Shown one piece after another: positions 61,403-64,000 of a DNA stretch of 64,000 nucleotides. The number at the start of each line of letters is the position of its first letter. Positions within the stretch are counted from its first letter, which is position 1. Location of the stretch: NCBI RefSeq assembly GCF_003054285.1, contig NZ_QBKS01000001.1, forward strand, positions 310,001 to 374,000. The letters are read 5' to 3'. A program made the translations under genes and the position numbers. The DNA comes from Litoreibacter ponti (lineage in GTDB: Bacteria > Pseudomonadota > Alphaproteobacteria > Rhodobacterales > Rhodobacteraceae). Below the pieces are notes generated by a model. The model was not told where the DNA came from, made no database searches, and was given only the letters and a program-made list of their open reading frames with translations.

Positions 61403-64000
61403 ATGGCCGATCACGGCACCCCGCACATAAAGACTGGCCGCCATTCGGCCCTGAAGCGCGAGCGGCGTGTCCGCCCGCGCCCCGGGCCGCTGCGGGTGCT
61501 GGCCTCGCTGATCGGGGCCTCGATCACGCTTGTGCTCTTTGCCGTCGCCGTCACGCTTCTGGCGCTGCTGGGGCGCAGCGTGTCCCTGCCGGACTGGCTG
61601 GTGGGGGAGCTGGAGACGCGGATCAACAACTCCATCGAGGGTGAGAGCCTGACCTTCGACGGCATCGCCGTGGGGCTGCTGGACGCGGAATACCGCCCGA
61701 CGCTCGACATCACCGGATTGCAGATATTCAACGCGGGCGGGGAGAGCCTGCTGGCGATGCCGCAGCTGCGCTCCAAGCTCGACACGTCTGAGCTGCTGCT
61801 GGGGCGCGTCAAGCTGGAGACGGTGGAGCTGACCGGCGGCAGCCTTGAGCTGGTGCGCGACCGCAGGGGCGAGATCGGGCTGGCGTTTGGGGCCACGATG
61901 GGCGGCGGCGAGGTCGAGATCGGCTCGCTGTCGGAGGTACTGGAGCGGGTCGACACGTGGTTTGCCGACCCCCGCCTTGACGAGCTGGAGGATATCGCCG
62001 CCGAGGCGCTGTCCCTGCGCCTGACCGACGTGCGCAGCGGCGAGGTGATCGCGGTGGAGCAGGGCCGCCTCAGCCTTGTGAACGCGGCCAATGTCATCAC
62101 CATGAACCTCAGCTTCAAGCTCGATCAGGACGGCGGCCCGCCCGCCAACCTGGTCTTCGCCGCCGACAAGGCGAAGGGTCTGCAGGGCGCGCGGCTGGTA
62201 GGCAAGTTCGAAGACCTCGAAGCGCGCGGTCTCGCCCGGCAGGTGCCGACACTGAACTTTCTCAATGTGCTCGACGCGCCGGTCTCCGGTGCCCTGACCG
62301 CCGAGATCGACGAGGAGGGGCAGGTGGCCAGCCTCGCGGGCGCGCTCAACATCGACAAGGGCGTGCTGCAACCAACGCCGCAGGCCAAGCCTGTGCGCTT
62401 CAACTCCGCCCGCACCTACGTGCGCTACGAGGCCGCGACGGGCAGGCTGTTCTTCGACGAGATCAATCTCGATGCGCCGGAGCTGCGCCTGCAGGCCACG
62501 GGCCACGCCGATTTGCAGGATTTCAACGCGGGCATTCCGCAGACCCTGCTGGGGCAGCTGCGCTTCCGCAACATCCTGCTGGACCCGGAGGGTCTGTTCG
62601 AGGCGCCGGTGCGCTTCTCCTCCGGCGCGCTCGATCTGCGCTACAAGCCCACCGCGCTGGAGATGGATGTGGGCCAGCTGCTGCTGCGCGACGAGGGGGT
62701 CGAGCTGCTGGCGAAAGGCACCGTGTCGGTGCTGGAGGAGGGCTGGGCCGTCTCGATGGAGGCGGGCATCGACGAGATTGCCCATGCCGAGCTGATGAAG
62801 CTGTGGCCGCGCACGGCGGTCGACAAGACCCGCGACTGGCTGATCCGCAACGTGGTCGAGGGGCAGGTGCAAAACGCCGCCGCAGCCCTGCGGGTGCGCC
62901 CCGGCGAAAGCACGCGCGCGGCGGTGAGCTTTGATTTCTCGGAGGCGCGCGTGCGCTACCTCAAAAGCCTGCCCGAGGTCGAGAATGCCCGCGGCTTCGC
63001 CTCGATCTCGGACACGAGCTTCCACATGAGCTTGCAAAGCGGTGCAATCCCCGTGGGCGATGCGGGGCTGCTGGATGCGGGCGGCTCGTCCATGGTGATC
63101 GCCGACATGACCGCCAAACCCTCGCTGGCCGAGTTCCGTTTGGGTCTGACCGGGCCGCTCTCGGCGGCGCTGACGCTGCTCGACCGCAAGCCGTTCGAGT
63201 TTCTGTCGAAGTCCGAGCTGTCGCCTGATGTGGCCACCGGCGCGGCGCGGGTGGAGATGGGGCTGACCGTGCCCCTGAAGCGCGACGTCAATGTCGCCGA
63301 TGTGGCCTTCGACGTGCGCGCGGAGCTGCGCGGTGTGCGCTCCGACACGCTGATCAAGGATCGCCAGCTGGAGGCCGATCTGCTGGTGGTCGAGGCGGGC
63401 GATGGCGCGCTGTCCATCGGAGGCAAGGCGCAGCTCGATGGCATCCCCACCGATGTGGTCTGGTCGCGAGAGATCGGCCCGGGCAGCCCGCCGCAAAGCC
63501 GCCTGACCGGCACGATGGAGCTGTCCCAACGGGTGCTCGACACGTTCAATGTGGGCCTGCCGCCCGGCAGCGTCAGCGGTCGGGGCACCGCCGCGCTCGA
63601 CATCCTGCTGGAGCCCGGTGCGGCCCCGGTGGCGGCGCTCAGCTCTGATTTGCGGGGCATTGGCCTGTCGATCCCGGCGCTCGGCTGGTCGAAGCCGCGC
63701 GGCGCGGACGGGCTGCTGGAGGTGGAGCTGCTGCTTGGCGCGCAGCCCAAGGTCAATGGCGTCAGCATCCGCACCGCGGGGTTGCGCGGCACCGGCACGG
63801 TCGATCTGCGCCCGGGCGGCGGGCTGGAGCGCGCGGTGTTCAACCCTCTGGTGGTGGGTGACCGGCTCAACAGCCGGGTCGAGATCACCGGCCAAGGCGC
63901 GAACCGCCCCGTGCGCATCGCGATCCGGGGCGGCACGATTGATATCCGCAAGTTCGGAGTAACAGGCGGGCAGGGCGGCGGGGCGGCCAATGGCCCGCCG
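61403..64000 (+). CDS. AsmA/YhdP-like envelope protein with DUF3971 domain (3' end cut by window)
   Basis: 866 codons are visible and the frame runs off the right edge. A basic N-terminus is followed by one membrane helix (about residues 32-55) and then a very long beta-rich periplasmic domain with repeated amphipathic strands, typical of AsmA/YhdP proteins. These form bridges for phospholipid transport between inner and outer membrane. The ATG at 61403 has AAGAGGTGGC just upstream. It is divergent from bcp. Confidence 0.82.
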   Translation, partial: MADHGTPHIKTGRHSALKRERRVRPRPGPLRVLASLIGASITLVLFAVAVTLLALLGRSVSLPDWLVGELETRINNSIEGESLTFDGIAVGLLDAEYRPTLDITGLQIFNAGGESLLAMPQLRSKLDTSELLLGRVKLETVELTGGSLELVRDRRGEIGLAFGATMGGGEVEIGSLSEVLERVDTWFADPRLDELEDIAAEALSLRLTDVRSGEVIAVEQGRLSLVNAANVITMNLSFKLDQDGGPPANLVFAADKAKGLQGARLVGKFEDLEARGLARQVPTLNFLNVLDAPVSGALTAEIDEEGQVASLAGALNIDKGVLQPTPQAKPVRFNSARTYVRYEAATGRLFFDEINLDAPELRLQATGHADLQDFNAGIPQTLLGQLRFRNILLDPEGLFEAPVRFSSGALDLRYKPTALEMDVGQLLLRDEGVELLAKGTVSVLEEGWAVSMEAGIDEIAHAELMKLWPRTAVDKTRDWLIRNVVEGQVQNAAAALRVRPGESTRAAVSFDFSEARVRYLKSLPEVENARGFASISDTSFHMSLQSGAIPVGDAGLLDAGGSSMVIADMTAKPSLAEFRLGLTGPLSAALTLLDRKPFEFLSKSELSPDVATGAARVEMGLTVPLKRDVNVADVAFDVRAELRGVRSDTLIKDRQLEADLLVVEAGDGALSIGGKAQLDGIPTDVVWSREIGPGSPPQSRLTGTMELSQRVLDTFNVGLPPGSVSGRGTAALDILLEPGAAPVAALSSDLRGIGLSIPALGWSKPRGADGLLEVELLLGAQPKVNGVSIRTAGLRGTGTVDLRPGGGLERAVFNPLVVGDRLNSRVEITGQGANRPVRIAIRGGTIDIRKFGVTGGQGGGAANGPP

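Overview
The window looks like core chromosome of a marine-type alphaproteobacterium of the Rhodobacteraceae (Roseobacter group). The evidence is the high GC content, the ATP synthase inhibitor zeta protein, a methionine synthase split into separate proteins, a VPLPA-CTERM protein, a TRAP transporter, a bacteriophytochrome/heme oxygenase pair, a GTTC-N7-GTTC LexA-type site and an RNase E with a large acidic insert in its S1 domain. No genus is claimed. I see no prophage, insertion sequence, integrase or CRISPR array. Both ends cut genes: lptD on the left and an AsmA/YhdP-like gene on the right.

Layout: 1-4176 is the minus-strand lptF-lptG-lptD operon for LPS export. 4309-6912 is pepA-holC-isochorismatase-like hydrolase. 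7097-11726 is accessory: a VPLPA-CTERM exported protein, a DUF2306 membrane protein, an aspartic protease, MarC, an oxidoreductase and a small secreted protein. 11937-15085 is bphO-bphP (red-light sensing). 15265-16720 is a TetR regulator and a membrane protein sharing a candidate operator. 16672-20395 is a TRAP transporter with a PEP-mutase/isocitrate-lyase-like enzyme. 20602-26504 holds two tRNAs, an MBL hydrolase, an EnvZ-like kinase, an unknown secreted/membrane pair and a sterol desaturase-like protein. 26614-31044 runs from a small membrane protein through purM-purN, rnd, a lipoprotein and sufE. 31092-35560 has DUF1638, GST, the corrinoid and homocysteine-transferase parts of a split methionine synthase, and an apparently SOS-controlled radical SAM gene. 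35613-41248 has an MprF-like protein, the zeta inhibitor and purC-(RraB-like)-purS-ADH-purQ. 41303-49517 has a DctB/DctD-type pair, two palindrome arrays, an internally deleted EEP hydrolase, rne and an orphan gene. 49523-64000 is cell envelope and housekeeping: M48 protease, aminotransferase, amidase, PBP1A, prfB, MFS pump, bactofilin with an M23 peptidase, PrxQ and the AsmA-like gene.

Themes: envelope assembly recurs across the window (Lpt, amidase, PBP1A, M23/bactofilin, M48/BepA-like, AsmA-like, MprF-like). Purine synthesis occupies two blocks. RNA processing is represented by rne, rnd and an RraB-like gene. The strongest unexplained signal is a pair of arrays at 44512-44640 and 49426-49517. 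Each has four palindromes in the same core order, and their arms differ by symmetric, pairing-preserving changes.
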